From positions 1-58,788 of the forward strand of contig JBOGJG010000151.1 in assembly GCA_050747825.1 (NCBI GenBank): 58,788 nt of DNA, given 5' to 3'. This document shows, one piece after another, positions 42,754 through 51,567 of the stretch (position 1 is the stretch's first letter; every line of letters starts with the position of its first letter). Both the position numbers and the translations under genes were made by a program. The stretch comes from JBOGJG01 sp050747825. Its GTDB lineage: Bacteria; Acidobacteriota; UBA6911; RPQK01; JBOGJG01. The notes below the pieces were generated by a model, which had not been told where the DNA came from, ran no database searches, and saw only the letters and a list, made by a program, of their open reading frames with translations.

Positions 42754-43794
42754 GTGGTCAAAGCACTTATCCTTGCCGGAGGAGCGGCCAGTGAATTGCT
42801 CCCCCTTACCATCCATACACCCAAACCGCTTCTCCCCATTGGAAATTACCCGCTGCTGCTTTTTCAGATCTACCAATTTAAGAAGGCCGGGATTACAGAC
42901 ATCATTTTAAGTCTTTCCTACCAGCCTCGAAAGCTCAGGGAGATCTTTGACGACGGCTCTAACTTCGGAGTGATGCTTCGCTATCACATGGAGTCTACGC
43001 CAGTAGGTACGGCAGGAGCCTTTAAGGTCGCCGAAAACCTGATCGATGACACGACCATCGTGATCAATGGCGACGTGCTGACTGAAGTCTCCTATGAAGA
43101 ACTACTCTCCAGGCACAAGAAAAAAAAGGCCCAGGTCACCATCGGCGTCAGTGATGTGGAAAATCCCCAGGCCTACGGTGCGGTGGAGATCAACCAGAGC
43201 AAAGAGGTGACACGCTTTATTGAACGGCCGCGAGGCAAGAGCGTGCGTACAAATACGATTAACGCGGGCATCTACATCCTTGAGCCTGAGGTCCTGAAAT
43301 GGATTCCTCAGGCGACACCTTTCTTTTTCGAAAAAGATCTTTTCCCCATACTGCTGGAGCGTGAAATCCCCATTTACGCAGCCAACGTCGAGCAATACTG
43401 GAAAGAAATCACCCGGCCCGACAATTATCTGCAGTCCAATATGGATTTCCTCAAAAAGAGAGTATCCATTCCTCATTTCGTAGCCTTTCAGCGCCAGCAT
43501 CATCCTCCCAAGAATCCTCTCGTGAAGGTCGATGAGCTCTCCGTGATCGACGAGCAGTGCATCACCAAACCCGAAGTGCAGATCGAAAGCTCAGTCATCG
43601 GCAGCAACTGCCGGATCGAGGAAGGAGCCGTCATCCGAAACTCCGTCCTGTGGCCCGGCTGCCGTGTGCAGCGCGAAGCAGTCATTTCAGGCAGTGTGCT
43701 GGGCCGGGGCTGTATGATCGGAGAGGCTTCGCGCGTCCGAGCGGGCAACATTCTCGGGGATAGATCGATCCTGGCGGCCCACAGCAGGACGTGA
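42754..43794 (+). CDS. Sugar-1-phosphate nucleotidyltransferase-like protein with degenerate active site
   Basis: A 346-residue protein with an N-terminal nucleotidyltransferase domain (1-235) and a C-terminal left-handed beta-helix (about 265-346, hexapeptides such as VIGSNCRIEEGAVIRNSVLWPGC). The fold is that of mannose-1-phosphate guanylyltransferases. However, the signature LAGGxGTRLxPLT reads LAGGAASELLPLT, so the catalytic Gly and Arg are gone, while PKPLLPI and INGDVL remain. The later ITRPDNY also departs from the usual IGTPxxY. It may be a regulatory subunit or sensor rather than an enzyme. The start is GTG 42754; upstream codons are repeat. Confidence 0.82.
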   Translation: MVKALILAGGAASELLPLTIHTPKPLLPIGNYPLLLFQIYQFKKAGITDIILSLSYQPRKLREIFDDGSNFGVMLRYHMESTPVGTAGAFKVAENLIDDTTIVINGDVLTEVSYEELLSRHKKKKAQVTIGVSDVENPQAYGAVEINQSKEVTRFIERPRGKSVRTNTINAGIYILEPEVLKWIPQATPFFFEKDLFPILLEREIPIYAANVEQYWKEITRPDNYLQSNMDFLKKRVSIPHFVAFQRQHHPPKNPLVKVDELSVIDEQCITKPEVQIESSVIGSNCRIEEGAVIRNSVLWPGCRVQREAVISGSVLGRGCMIGEASRVRAGNILGDRSILAAHSRT

Positions 43795-43797
43795 GTT

Positions 43798-43828
43798 GGT
43801 TTCTTAGAAAAGATAACAAGAAACCAAG
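43798..43828. repeat. GGTTTCTT inverted repeat
   Basis: GGTTTCTT and AAGAAACC face each other four bases after the nucleotidyltransferase stop. A further GTTTCTTG array lies at 55973-56000. Confidence 0.6.
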
Positions 43829-43915
43829 AAACTAATCCAAGATTGTGCGATCACAAGCTTTTGGGTCTAAAATTGTGGAGTGGCCCCAAAGGCGGGTCCG
43901 CAAGGAGGACCTGGG

Positions 43916-44386
43916 ATGAGAGAGACGATAAGCTTTCGACTGGGGATTGCCCTATCGGCAATATTCTTTTTTTTTATATCGGCAGGAATGTTCGTGTCCA
44001 ATGAAACGACCGATAATGTCTTTCGTCCAGGCGCGGCCGCGAGCGAAGCGCAGGCATTCCCTGTATTTTCTCAGAAGTTTGTGGCCACGGCTTATTGCCT
44101 GAAAGGCTTGACATTTTCCGGCGTGCGGGTAGCTCAAGGGATTGTGGCAGCCGACCCTGCGGTTCTTCCCATCGGCTCCATCATTGAAGTCAAAGCCGGG
44201 AAGTACAGCGGGATTTACTCCGTGCTGGACACCGGAGGAGCGATCAAAGGCAAAAAGATCGACATTTACATTCCAAGCTATGACAAAGCCATTCAATTCG
44301 GCCGGCGCAAGGTGGAAGTCCGGATCATCCGCCGCGGCTGGATGCCTACCGGCGCCAGCATGAGCGGTCTGCCCTTTTCGTCGTAG
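43916..44386 (+). CDS. 3D-domain (MltA/RpfB-like) exported protein
   Basis: A 156-residue protein with one N-terminal membrane helix or signal (IALSAIFFFFISAGMFV), then a 3D domain: ATAYCLKG, GIVAADPAVLPIGSIIEV, VLDTGGAIKGKKIDIY and FGRRKVEVRII. The Asp residues in LDTGG and KIDIY are the conserved acidic pair of lytic transglycosylase-like 3D domains. It probably acts on peptidoglycan in the periplasm. ATG 43916 follows AAGGAGG (43902-43908) by seven bases. Confidence 0.87.
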   Translation: MRETISFRLGIALSAIFFFFISAGMFVSNETTDNVFRPGAAASEAQAFPVFSQKFVATAYCLKGLTFSGVRVAQGIVAADPAVLPIGSIIEVKAGKYSGIYSVLDTGGAIKGKKIDIYIPSYDKAIQFGRRKVEVRIIRRGWMPTGASMSGLPFSS

Positions 44387-44412
44387 GATCCGGTGACAGT
44401 TCTCAGGCGGGC

Positions 44413-44465
44413 CGCTCTCTTACCTTCGCGGCTCGGATCAACAGAGCAGCGGCCGTAAGGGAGCG
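44413..44465. terminator. Long stem-loop between 3D gene and uvrC
   Basis: CGCTCTCTTAC (44413-44423) pairs with GTAAGGGAGCG (44455-44465) with one mismatch, and inner GCTC/GAGC pairing adds to it. It ends 9 bases before the uvrC -10 region. No T-run follows. Confidence 0.45.
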
Positions 44466-44473
44466 CCCCCGCT

Positions 44474-44482
44474 TGCTATAAT
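44474..44482 (+). promoter_or_regulatory. Extended -10 of uvrC, leaderless
   Basis: TGCTATAAT ends six bases before GTG 44489. No ribosome site is present. Confidence 0.65.
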
Positions 44483-44488
44483 GTCTGC

Positions 44489-46300
44489 GTGGGCTCTGAG
44501 CTATTCCAGGCAAAGTTGGACAATCTACCGGCAAAGGCCGGAGTGTATCTTTTCAAAGACGCCGGTCAGAAGATCATCTATATCGGCAAGGCCAAGAGCT
44601 TGAGGCCGCGCGTCCGCTCCTACTTTCAGGGCAGCCGGGATATGGACCACAAGACGCGCGTGCTCACCAGGTTCATCTCCGACCTGGAAGTCATGGTCAC
44701 CGATAACGAGATCGAAGCGCTGATTCTGGAGAGCACGCTGGTCAAGCGCCACAAGCCCAAGTTCAACGTCAATCTGAAGGACGATAAGGCATTCCTTCAT
44801 ATCAAGCTCACCGTGAACGAACCTTATCCACGCGTGCTTCTGACCCGCCGCGTCCTGAATGACGGAGCACTTTACTTTGGACCTTACCTGCCGGCCTCTC
44901 TGGCCAGAAATACGGTGAAGATCATCAACCGCCACTTCCTGTTGCGCACCTGCGATATGGAGATCAACGGAAAAGCGGAGCGCCCCTGCCTGGAATATCA
45001 CATCAAGCGCTGCCTGGGACCCTGCGTTGCGGGCTTGTGCTCGCGCCAGGAGTACGAACGGGCCGTGCAGGATGTGATCCTGCTTCTCAAGGGAGAAAAT
45101 GAGGAGCTGATCCGCAGTCTCACCCAGAAAATGGTGGAAGCCTCCGGGAAGCAGCACTATGAAGCGGCCGCCTTTTATCGCGACCGCATCCGCATGGTCC
45201 GAGACCTGAGCGAGAAACAGAAGATGATCCTCAACGGCGTGGATGACGTGGACATATTTGCTTATTACCGGCGCGACTCGCGGCTGGCGCTGCAGTTGTT
45301 TACACTGAGGAATGGAAGGATTGTCGGAAAGCGGGAGTTCTACTGGGAGAACCTCGAGTTTTTCAATCCAGGTCAGTTTCTGCGTGATGCTCTTCAGCAG
45401 TACTACTTATCCTCCGGATTTGTCCCTCGTGAGATCCACCTGCCGGTGAAAATCGATGATCAGGACTTGATTTGCGAATGGCTCTCCAAGAAGAGAAGTG
45501 CGAGGTTCAGAGGCCGGGTTCGAATCGCGGCTCCCAATCGGGGCGAAAAGCACAATCTGCTGCTGCTGGTGGAGGAGAATGCCAAACTCGCTTTCGAGAC
45601 CCGCTTCAAGATCCTGAAGTCGGACAAGTATAAGACTCTGGAGGCACTGCAGCGGGAACTGGACCTTCCGGAGCTTCCGCTGCGCATCGAAGCTTTCGAC
45701 GTCTCAAACATTCAGGGGAGCGATAGCGTGGCCTCGCTGGTCGTGTGTGAAGAAGGACTCATGAAGAACAGCGAATACCGCAAATTTAAGATCCGCACGG
45801 TCCAGGGGGCGCACGACTTCGCCAGCATTTATGAAACCGTGCACCGCCGCTACCGGAGGGTCCTGAGCGAGGAGAAATCGCTGCCCAACCTGATCATTAT
45901 CGACGGGGGAAAAGGACAGCTTCACTTTGCCTATCAGGCGCTCTCGGAGCTGGGGATTGAAGATACTCCTCTGGTCAGCCTGGCCAAACGGGAAGAGCAT
46001 ATCTTCATCCAGGGCCAGGATGAGCCGCTCATCCTGAGTCAAAGCTCCCCCCTGCTGCACCTTTTCCAGGAGATTCGCGACGAGGCTCACCGCTTTGCCG
46101 TTGGCTATCATCGAAAGCGCCGCTCCATCCGTGATTTCAGCTCAGAACTGGACGGAATCCCCGGGATGGGCGAAAAGCGCAAAAAGAGGCTGCTGCGGAA
46201 TTTCGGCAGCGTCACACGCATCCGCCAGGCCAGCGCTCAAGAGCTGACACCGTTTGTCGGACCCAAGCTGGCGCACGTTCTCAAGCAACGGCTTGGTTGA
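44489..46300 (+). CDS. uvrC: Excinuclease ABC subunit C
   Basis: A 603-residue UvrC, the nuclease that makes both cuts in nucleotide excision repair. The N-terminal GIY-YIG domain (GVYLFKDAGQKIIYIGKA) makes the 3' cut. A four-Cys cluster with spacing C-x11-C-x7-C-x3-C (in LRTCDM...RPCLEY...KRCLGPCV) matches the iron-sulfur site reported for UvrC. The UVR helices (LTQKMVEASGKQHYEAAAFYRDRI) contact UvrB. The RNase H-like domain includes IEAFDVSNIQGSDSVASLVV and LIIIDGGKGQL, and two helix-hairpin-helix motifs end the protein. Start GTG 44489 with a -10 directly upstream. Confidence 0.97.
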   Translation: MGSELFQAKLDNLPAKAGVYLFKDAGQKIIYIGKAKSLRPRVRSYFQGSRDMDHKTRVLTRFISDLEVMVTDNEIEALILESTLVKRHKPKFNVNLKDDKAFLHIKLTVNEPYPRVLLTRRVLNDGALYFGPYLPASLARNTVKIINRHFLLRTCDMEINGKAERPCLEYHIKRCLGPCVAGLCSRQEYERAVQDVILLLKGENEELIRSLTQKMVEASGKQHYEAAAFYRDRIRMVRDLSEKQKMILNGVDDVDIFAYYRRDSRLALQLFTLRNGRIVGKREFYWENLEFFNPGQFLRDALQQYYLSSGFVPREIHLPVKIDDQDLICEWLSKKRSARFRGRVRIAAPNRGEKHNLLLLVEENAKLAFETRFKILKSDKYKTLEALQRELDLPELPLRIEAFDVSNIQGSDSVASLVVCEEGLMKNSEYRKFKIRTVQGAHDFASIYETVHRRYRRVLSEEKSLPNLIIIDGGKGQLHFAYQALSELGIEDTPLVSLAKREEHIFIQGQDEPLILSQSSPLLHLFQEIRDEAHRFAVGYHRKRRSIRDFSSELDGIPGMGEKRKKRLLRNFGSVTRIRQASAQELTPFVGPKLAHVLKQRLG

Positions 46301-46304
46301 CAAC

Positions 46305-46445
46305 TCAGCGGTTGAACGATTGTCCGCGGCTCTTGGCGCCCGATTGATCCAGAACTACCAGCGCCTGCAGAGAATCAAGGCCAGGTATGACCCGGACAAC
46401 TTCTTCCGCATGAACCAGAATATTGCGCCGAAGATCCGACTCTAA
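46305..46445 (+). pseudogene. C-terminal remnant of a BBE-domain FAD-linked oxidase
   Basis: Immediately after uvrC, about 46 codons read NSAVERLSAALGARLIQNY and RLQRIKARYDPDNFFRMNQ before NIAPKIRL and a stop. The YDPxNFFRxNQNI pattern is the end of berberine-bridge (BBE) oxidases, but the FAD-binding body of about 400 residues is missing. It is read in a frame that overlaps uvrC, so this is a decayed fragment. Confidence 0.75.
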
Positions 46446-46449
46446 CCCC

Positions 46450-47022
46450 TTATTTATACGCTTCCGGGTTGTAAAATGGCGCGAAGGCGGCCGTCAGGGC
46501 CATGACAAAGGAGTGCCTGCGGGTCAGCAGGTCGCGAGTGAGAATTCCCCAGGTGCCCTGCTTGCTGCGGACGTTGTTTTCCTGAGTGAAGCGGTCGATG
46601 ACGATCCCCAATTCAGTACCGCGGTCGATGACGGGACCGGCAATGCGCGCCGGAACGGAAATGCCGCCGCTGTGGCCGAAATAGCCCTGGTGGCCGTCGG
46701 AAACGTAAACCCAGCTTTCCAGGAAGACCTGGCGGCGGACGCTTTGAGAGTCAATGATGTTAAAGCCCGCTTCCATCCCCACGTAAAAGTCGGCTTCGGC
46801 TTTTTCGCGCTTAAGCTGAAGCATCAGGCTTTCCACCCGGCCGCACGCGCCAGCCATCAACTCCTTCGTGCTCAGAGGCATTTTGATTGCCTGCGAAACG
46901 TCATAGCTTGCGAACTCTACGGATTCTTCGGGATCGGGGAGCAGTCTGGGAGCGAACAGCTTCCAAGCCTCCTTCACGGCCTCAATCTTTGGATCGCGCG
47001 TGCTCCCGATGGCAATCTTCAT
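46450..47022 (-). CDS. DUF84 / YjjX-type non-canonical purine NTP phosphatase
   Basis: A 190-residue protein with IAIGSTRDPKIEAVKEAW at the start, YVGMEAGF and GHSGGISVPARIA, and QGTWGILTRDLLTR at the end. This is the DUF84 inosine/xanthosine triphosphatase pattern, which removes damaged purine nucleotides. TAAAAT ends eight bases before ATG 47022, so the mRNA is probably leaderless. The stop is 4 bases from the remnant's stop, tail to tail. Confidence 0.88.
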   Translation of the reverse strand: MKIAIGSTRDPKIEAVKEAWKLFAPRLLPDPEESVEFASYDVSQAIKMPLSTKELMAGACGRVESLMLQLKREKAEADFYVGMEAGFNIIDSQSVRRQVFLESWVYVSDGHQGYFGHSGGISVPARIAGPVIDRGTELGIVIDRFTQENNVRSKQGTWGILTRDLLTRRHSFVMALTAAFAPFYNPEAYK

Positions 47023-47030
47023 CCCGCTGG

Positions 47031-47036
47031 ATTTTA
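47031..47036 (-). promoter_or_regulatory. TAAAAT -10 of the DUF84 gene, leaderless
   Basis: On the minus strand TAAAAT lies eight bases before ATG 47022, with no ribosome site between them. Confidence 0.55.
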
Positions 47037-47060
47037 GCCGGCGGCTCTGACAGGCTTAGA

Positions 47061-47114
47061 GTTCCAAGTTCCAAGTTTCAACAGCTCGGAACTTGGAACT
47101 TGGAACTCGGAACT
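47061..47114. repeat. GTTCCAA repeats with inverted copies
   Basis: GTTCCAA twice and GTTTCAA (47061-47081) face TTGGAAC/CTCGGAA units (47086-47114). The end overlaps the stop codon of the IMPase gene. The word is identical to that at 24417-24531. Confidence 0.85.
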
Positions 47115-47898
47115 ATTCCCCAAGCAGTTCCATCAGGGCTTCATGAATCCCGCCATTGGAGGCGAGAATTTCCCGGTCGTAGGCCGTGCACTCGGAACCG
47201 TCCAGTTTAGTGACGCGGCCTCCGGCTTCACGCACGATCAGAGTGCCGGCCGCGATATCCCAGGGATTGAGTGAGACCTCCCAGTAGCCGTCGAAGCGGC
47301 CGCAGGCCACATAGCAGAGATCCAGAGCAGCCGAGCCCGGACGGCGGACGGCGCGTGCATTCAGCATCACGCGGCCGAAGAAAACCAGGTTTCGCTTCAT
47401 CTCTTCAGAATCATAGGAAAAACCCGTGGTCAGGAGACTGTCGATCAGGTTGTTCTCTTCGGTCACCCGGATGGGCTGATTGTTCAGGAAGGCTCCCATT
47501 CCCTTCTCGGCCGTGAACAGTTCTTTGGTCACCGGGTCGTAGATGACGCCCAGCACCAGATCGCCGGCCACCTCCAGCGCAATGGAAATGCAAAAGAAAC
47601 GAAATCCGTGGGCGTAGTTGGTGGTGCCGTCCAGTGGGTCGATGATCCATTTGTGATCGCTGGTCCCTTCACGGGAGCCTCGCTCTTCGGCCAGGATCTG
47701 ATGATCGGGGAAGCGCCGGCGTATCTTTCCAATGATCATCTCTTCGGCTTTCAGGTCAATATCCGTGACCAGATTCACCCGGCCCTTTTTGGAGATGCTG
47801 AAGTCCCTGTCGTAGTTCTCCATCAACATCTCACCGGTTTGAAGCGCCGCCTCACGGGCGACACTGGACAGTTCTGAAATAGTGCCAGGTCTTGTCAT
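47113..47898 (-). CDS. Inositol monophosphatase family protein
   Basis: A 261-residue IMPase-family phosphatase. Metal sites are clear: LAEERGS (Glu), WIIDPLDGTTNYAHG (Asp, Asp) and WDIAAGTLIVREAGG (Asp). It is magnesium-dependent and lithium-sensitive in relatives; the substrate may be inositol phosphate or another sugar phosphate. ATG 47898 overlaps the ispF stop as ATGA; the open frame further upstream is antisense-like read-through. Last gene of the PIN/TRAM-ispD-ispF operon. Confidence 0.92.
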   Translation of the reverse strand: MTRPGTISELSSVAREAALQTGEMLMENYDRDFSISKKGRVNLVTDIDLKAEEMIIGKIRRRFPDHQILAEERGSREGTSDHKWIIDPLDGTTNYAHGFRFFCISIALEVAGDLVLGVIYDPVTKELFTAEKGMGAFLNNQPIRVTEENNLIDSLLTTGFSYDSEEMKRNLVFFGRVMLNARAVRRPGSAALDLCYVACGRFDGYWEVSLNPWDIAAGTLIVREAGGRVTKLDGSECTAYDREILASNGGIHEALMELLGE

Positions 47899-48398
47899 AG
47901 TTTCTCGTCCATTGTCAGGAGCGCAACCGCCTGAACTGCCAGGCCCTCTCGCCTGCCAATGGTTCCACAACTTTCAAGAGTGGTGGCCTTGATTCCGATC
48001 TCCTCCGGCTTGAGGTGCAAGACCCGGGAGATATTGGACTTGATCGTTTCAACGAAAGGGCTGATTCGCGGTTCGTCTGCGATGACCACCACGTCAACGT
48101 TGCCGACTGAGAAACCCTTTCCGCGCACCAGGCGATAAACCTTTTCCAGAATCAGGAGACTCGACATCCCTCGATACTTCTCTTCCGTATCCGGGAAATA
48201 GGACCCGATGTCCTTTAACCCGGCCCCGCCCAGCAGGGCATCCGCCACTGCGTGCAAAAGGGCATCCGCGTCGGAATGGCCTTTGAGCCCGCGCGCGTGC
48301 GGAATATGGACACCGCCCAGGATCAGGCTGCGTTTTGCGGCCTCTGCCGGATCTTCAAAGGCATGAAAGTCAAATCCCAGTCCGACACGAAAGCTCAA
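47895..48398 (-). CDS. ispF: 2-C-methyl-D-erythritol 2,4-cyclodiphosphate synthase
   Basis: A 167-residue IspF, fifth enzyme of the MEP isoprenoid pathway. It has the metal-binding GFDFHAF (usual GYDVH), ARGLKGHSDADALLHAVADALLG, DIGSYFPDT and a KATTLE variant of the KATTTE signature. The gene overlaps both neighbours by 4 bases (ispD upstream, IMPase downstream), so it is translated within one operon. Confidence 0.96.
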   Translation of the reverse strand: MSFRVGLGFDFHAFEDPAEAAKRSLILGGVHIPHARGLKGHSDADALLHAVADALLGGAGLKDIGSYFPDTEEKYRGMSSLLILEKVYRLVRGKGFSVGNVDVVVIADEPRISPFVETIKSNISRVLHLKPEEIGIKATTLESCGTIGRREGLAVQAVALLTMDEKL

Positions 48399-49042
48399 AT
48401 TGCCGCATCCTCTTTCCAGGTCACCTTAACATTGCCGGCTTCTCCGTCAGTCATGTGGACCGGCGATCCGAACCATTCGACAACGGACGATTCGTCCGTG
48501 CCGTAAAAACCTTCCTTTATAGCTTTTTCCAGGGCCATTTTCAAAAGATCTCTTCGGAATCCCTGAGGAGTCTGCGCCAGCCGCAGGCGTGATCGATCGA
48601 GCGTTCGCACCACACGGGAGGCTTCGACTTCCTTGACCGTCTCACTAATACGAATCACCGGTACGCAGCCGCCATGACGGCGGGCGCCCTCGATGACCGA
48701 ACGGATGAGGGCGGGGGAGACAAAGGGCCGCGCCGCGTCGTGTACCAGAACGATTTCGACGGCTTCCGAAAGCTCCTCCAACCCACGCACTACCGAGTCC
48801 TGGCGCTCAGCTCCACCTAAGGCCACCTTGAATTTGTCACTCCCGGAAAGCGGCTGGATCTGCTCCCGAACCTGATTTTCCCAGCCCGCAGGCACCACTA
48901 GCACACCCTCCGAAAGGAAAGGAGAGAAGGCTTCCAGGCTGTGAAAATAGAGCGGCTTGCCCTGCAGAAGTGTAAACTGCTTTGGAATCTGAGCGCCAAA
49001 ACGTGAGCCGGAACCTGCGGCCGCCAGTACCAGGCCGATCAA
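48395..49042 (-). CDS. ispD: 2-C-methyl-D-erythritol 4-phosphate cytidylyltransferase
   Basis: A 215-residue IspD, third enzyme of the MEP pathway, which makes CDP-methylerythritol. Key regions are LVLAAAGSGSRFGAQIPKQF (CTP binding), VLVHDAARPFV, and RLAQTPQGFRRDLL, followed by TDESSVVEWFG. It overlaps ispF and the PIN/TRAM gene by 4 bases each. Confidence 0.96.
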   Translation of the reverse strand: MIGLVLAAAGSGSRFGAQIPKQFTLLQGKPLYFHSLEAFSPFLSEGVLVVPAGWENQVREQIQPLSGSDKFKVALGGAERQDSVVRGLEELSEAVEIVLVHDAARPFVSPALIRSVIEGARRHGGCVPVIRISETVKEVEASRVVRTLDRSRLRLAQTPQGFRRDLLKMALEKAIKEGFYGTDESSVVEWFGSPVHMTDGEAGNVKVTWKEDAAI

Positions 49043-50073
49043 AGACGAGTCACCCGCTCCCGTTCGTAAGCTCCGCGTGACTGGGATTCGTATTCGCCCT
49101 GATACTTCCCAAAGATCATCTTCCCGGCTGTGGTCTGCAGCACGCTGGTAACCTGGACGTCAATGGTTCTTCCAATCATCCGCCGGGCATTGTCCACGAC
49201 CACCATCGTGCCATCGTCGAGGTAGGCGACCCCTTGATTGTATTCCTTCCCCTCTTTCAGGATAAACACCCGCATGCTTTCGCCGGGCAGGACCACCGGT
49301 TTGAGGGCATTGGCCAGCTCGTTGATGTTCAAAACTTGAACGCCCTGGAGCTGGGCGATCTTGTTCAGATTGAAGTCGTTGGTCACAATCTTGGCGCCCA
49401 GCTCCTTGGCCAGTTCGATCAGCTTCATATCGACTTCTTTAATTTCGGGGTAGTCCTGCTCGATGATCTGGACGCTTACGCTGGGTCTTTTTTGAACTTT
49501 TTGCAGGATATCCAGGCCGCGCCGACCTCGATTGCGCTTGATGGAGTCGGCCGAGTCGGCGACCATTTGCAGCTCGCGCAGCACGAACTGGGGAACCAGG
49601 AGGTGTCCCTCTAGAAAGCCGGTCTCCACCAAATCGGAAACGCGTCCATCGATAATGACGCTGGTATCCAGAAGCTTGGCCGACTTCTTGGGCCCACGCT
49701 CCTTGATCAGTCCTCCGAAGCCAAGATTGAGCAGTTCACCTTTTGTGACTCCCACGGCCAGGCCCACATAAGCCATCACCGCCAGGACCAGTACCTGAAG
49801 AAAAGTCTCCGTGTTCTCGGACATAAAAGCCATGCGGTCAATGATCAGGCTGATCAGAGTCGCGCCGAGAATACCCAGAATGGAGCCGATGGCTGCCCCG
49901 ATGAGCGTTTTCAGCGAACTTTGCCGCACGTTCATTTCAAAGACTATAATGGCCAGCGAAAGAAACAATCCCAGAACGAGGGCGATAAAGGGGTCCAGAC
50001 CAAAGGGAGCCAGCAAGAACGTAGTCGTGCTGAACGCGACGGCAAACAGTATGCGCATCAGCCACAGTCCCAT
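49039..50073 (-). CDS. Membrane PIN/TRAM domain protein (YacL-like)
   Basis: A 344-residue protein: four N-terminal membrane helices (about 5-110), a PIN nuclease domain (KLLDTSVIIDGRVSDLVETG, LRELQ, KIVTNDFNLNKIA; the Asp residues of a metal site are present) and a TRAM domain (about 270-330). The family is near-universal in Firmicutes and several other phyla and is thought to act on RNA. TAAAAT and a GGGAGGA ribosome site lie upstream of the ATG, so this is the first gene of the operon. Confidence 0.93.
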   Translation of the reverse strand: MGLWLMRILFAVAFSTTTFLLAPFGLDPFIALVLGLFLSLAIIVFEMNVRQSSLKTLIGAAIGSILGILGATLISLIIDRMAFMSENTETFLQVLVLAVMAYVGLAVGVTKGELLNLGFGGLIKERGPKKSAKLLDTSVIIDGRVSDLVETGFLEGHLLVPQFVLRELQMVADSADSIKRNRGRRGLDILQKVQKRPSVSVQIIEQDYPEIKEVDMKLIELAKELGAKIVTNDFNLNKIAQLQGVQVLNINELANALKPVVLPGESMRVFILKEGKEYNQGVAYLDDGTMVVVDNARRMIGRTIDVQVTSVLQTTAGKMIFGKYQGEYESQSRGAYERERVTRL

Positions 50074-50204
50074 AGTGTCCTCCCGTCTTGAACGGCTGAC
50101 AACCCGAAAGAAGATTTTAGATGATCTGTTTTCGTTGTGCCGCTAATGATTAAACTAACCTATTGTAAAGCTATTAGGGGAAAGGTGTCCAGTGGTCCAA
50201 CTCT

Positions 50205-51560
50205 CTAGAAATCTAAAACTTCCAGACATTGTTGCACGGATGACACACCCTCGAGACGGACGTTCTTGACTGCTTCTGCAAGAGGCAGATTGGCTTTGGG
50301 GAGAATCACTCGCTCGAAGCCCAGGGCCTTGGCCTCTTTGACCCGGGTGTGGGCGAAGTTGACTGCCCGGATTTCCCCCGTCAGGCCCACTTCACCGAAG
50401 ATGACGGTTTTGCTGCAGATGGGAAGATCGCGGAAGCTGGATACGACGGCGCTGACGATGGGGAGGTCTAGGGCCGGCTCAGTCAGGGAGAGTCCTCCGG
50501 CCACATTGACATAAACATCGCTGCCGATCAGATGCAGCCCCAGGCGCTTTTCCAGCATGGCCAGAAGCAGGGAAACGCGGTTGGGATCGACTCCGTTGGC
50601 CATGCGGCGGGCCGTGCTGTAGTTGGTCTGGCTGACCAGCGTCTGCAGTTCGACAAGCACCGGCCGCGAGCCTTCCAGAGCGCATAGGATAACCGATCCC
50701 GGCGCCTGCTGGGCGCGCTCCGACAGGAAGAGCCGGGATGGATTATCGACACACTGCAATCCCTGTCCGGTCATCTGGAAGATTCCCAGTTCATTGGCCG
50801 GGCCGAATCGGTTCTTCACGGCCCGGACGATCTTCTGATTCTGATGGCGCTCTCCCTCGAAATAGAGGACGGCATCGACGCTATGCTCCAGGACCTTGGG
50901 ACCGGCCAGGCTGCCGTCCTTGGTGATGTGTCCGATTAGAAAAACCGGAACATTGTCCCGTTTGGCCAGAGAGAGAAGCTGGTTGGCACAGTCACGAATC
51001 TGGCTGATGCTGCCCGGGATGGCTTCCAGGTTCGCCGAGTAAATGGTTTGAATGGAATCTACGACAAGCACCGACGGCTTGAGCCTGGCTACTTCGTCCA
51101 AGATCTGCTCGAGGCAGGTCTCGGCGGCCAGGTAGAGATGCTCGCCCTGAATCCCCAGGCGCTCGCCCCGCAACTTGATCTGGCGTGCGGATTCTTCGCC
51201 CGCCACATAGAGAACGCTGCACTGCCGGAGCGAGAGATTCTCGGCTATCTGCAGCAGCAGCGTGGATTTTCCAATGCCCGGCTCTCCCCCCAGCAGAACC
51301 AGTGAGCCCGGGACAATCCCGCCGCCCAGAACCCGGTCGAACTCCGGATTCCCGGTTCTAAGGCGTGGGACTTCCTGCTTCTCGATTGCAGCGTACTGGA
51401 CAGACGGGCTGATCGTCGCTGCCGGTCTGGGCGCGGTCTGAAGGCTCTCCTCCACCAGCGTGTTCCACTCGCCGCAGCCGGAACAGCGTCCCATCCATTT
51501 CTGGCTGCTCGTGCCGCACGATTGGCAAACATACAAAGTCTTAATTTGAGCCCTGCCCAC
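50205..51560 (-). CDS. radA: DNA repair protein RadA/Sms
   Basis: A 451-residue RadA. Zinc finger CQSCGTSSQKWMGRCSGC (Cys 12, 15, 27, 30), RecA-like core with Walker A GGEPGIGKSTLL, the RadA-specific KNRFG motif (RAVKNRFGPANELGIF) and a Lon-like C-terminal domain. It is a DnaB-like helicase for branch migration in recombination. The start is GTG 51560; TAAAAT ends seven bases before it, so the mRNA should be leaderless. Confidence 0.96.
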   Translation of the reverse strand: MGRAQIKTLYVCQSCGTSSQKWMGRCSGCGEWNTLVEESLQTAPRPAATISPSVQYAAIEKQEVPRLRTGNPEFDRVLGGGIVPGSLVLLGGEPGIGKSTLLLQIAENLSLRQCSVLYVAGEESARQIKLRGERLGIQGEHLYLAAETCLEQILDEVARLKPSVLVVDSIQTIYSANLEAIPGSISQIRDCANQLLSLAKRDNVPVFLIGHITKDGSLAGPKVLEHSVDAVLYFEGERHQNQKIVRAVKNRFGPANELGIFQMTGQGLQCVDNPSRLFLSERAQQAPGSVILCALEGSRPVLVELQTLVSQTNYSTARRMANGVDPNRVSLLLAMLEKRLGLHLIGSDVYVNVAGGLSLTEPALDLPIVSAVVSSFRDLPICSKTVIFGEVGLTGEIRAVNFAHTRVKEAKALGFERVILPKANLPLAEAVKNVRLEGVSSVQQCLEVLDF

Positions 51561-51567
51561 AGAGCAG

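Noticed and set aside
50074..50204. Gap between radA and the PIN/TRAM gene searched for an RNA gene or riboswitch
   Set aside because: Only a -10-like box, a ribosome site and a weak seven-base repeat near 50185 were seen; no structured RNA could be supported.
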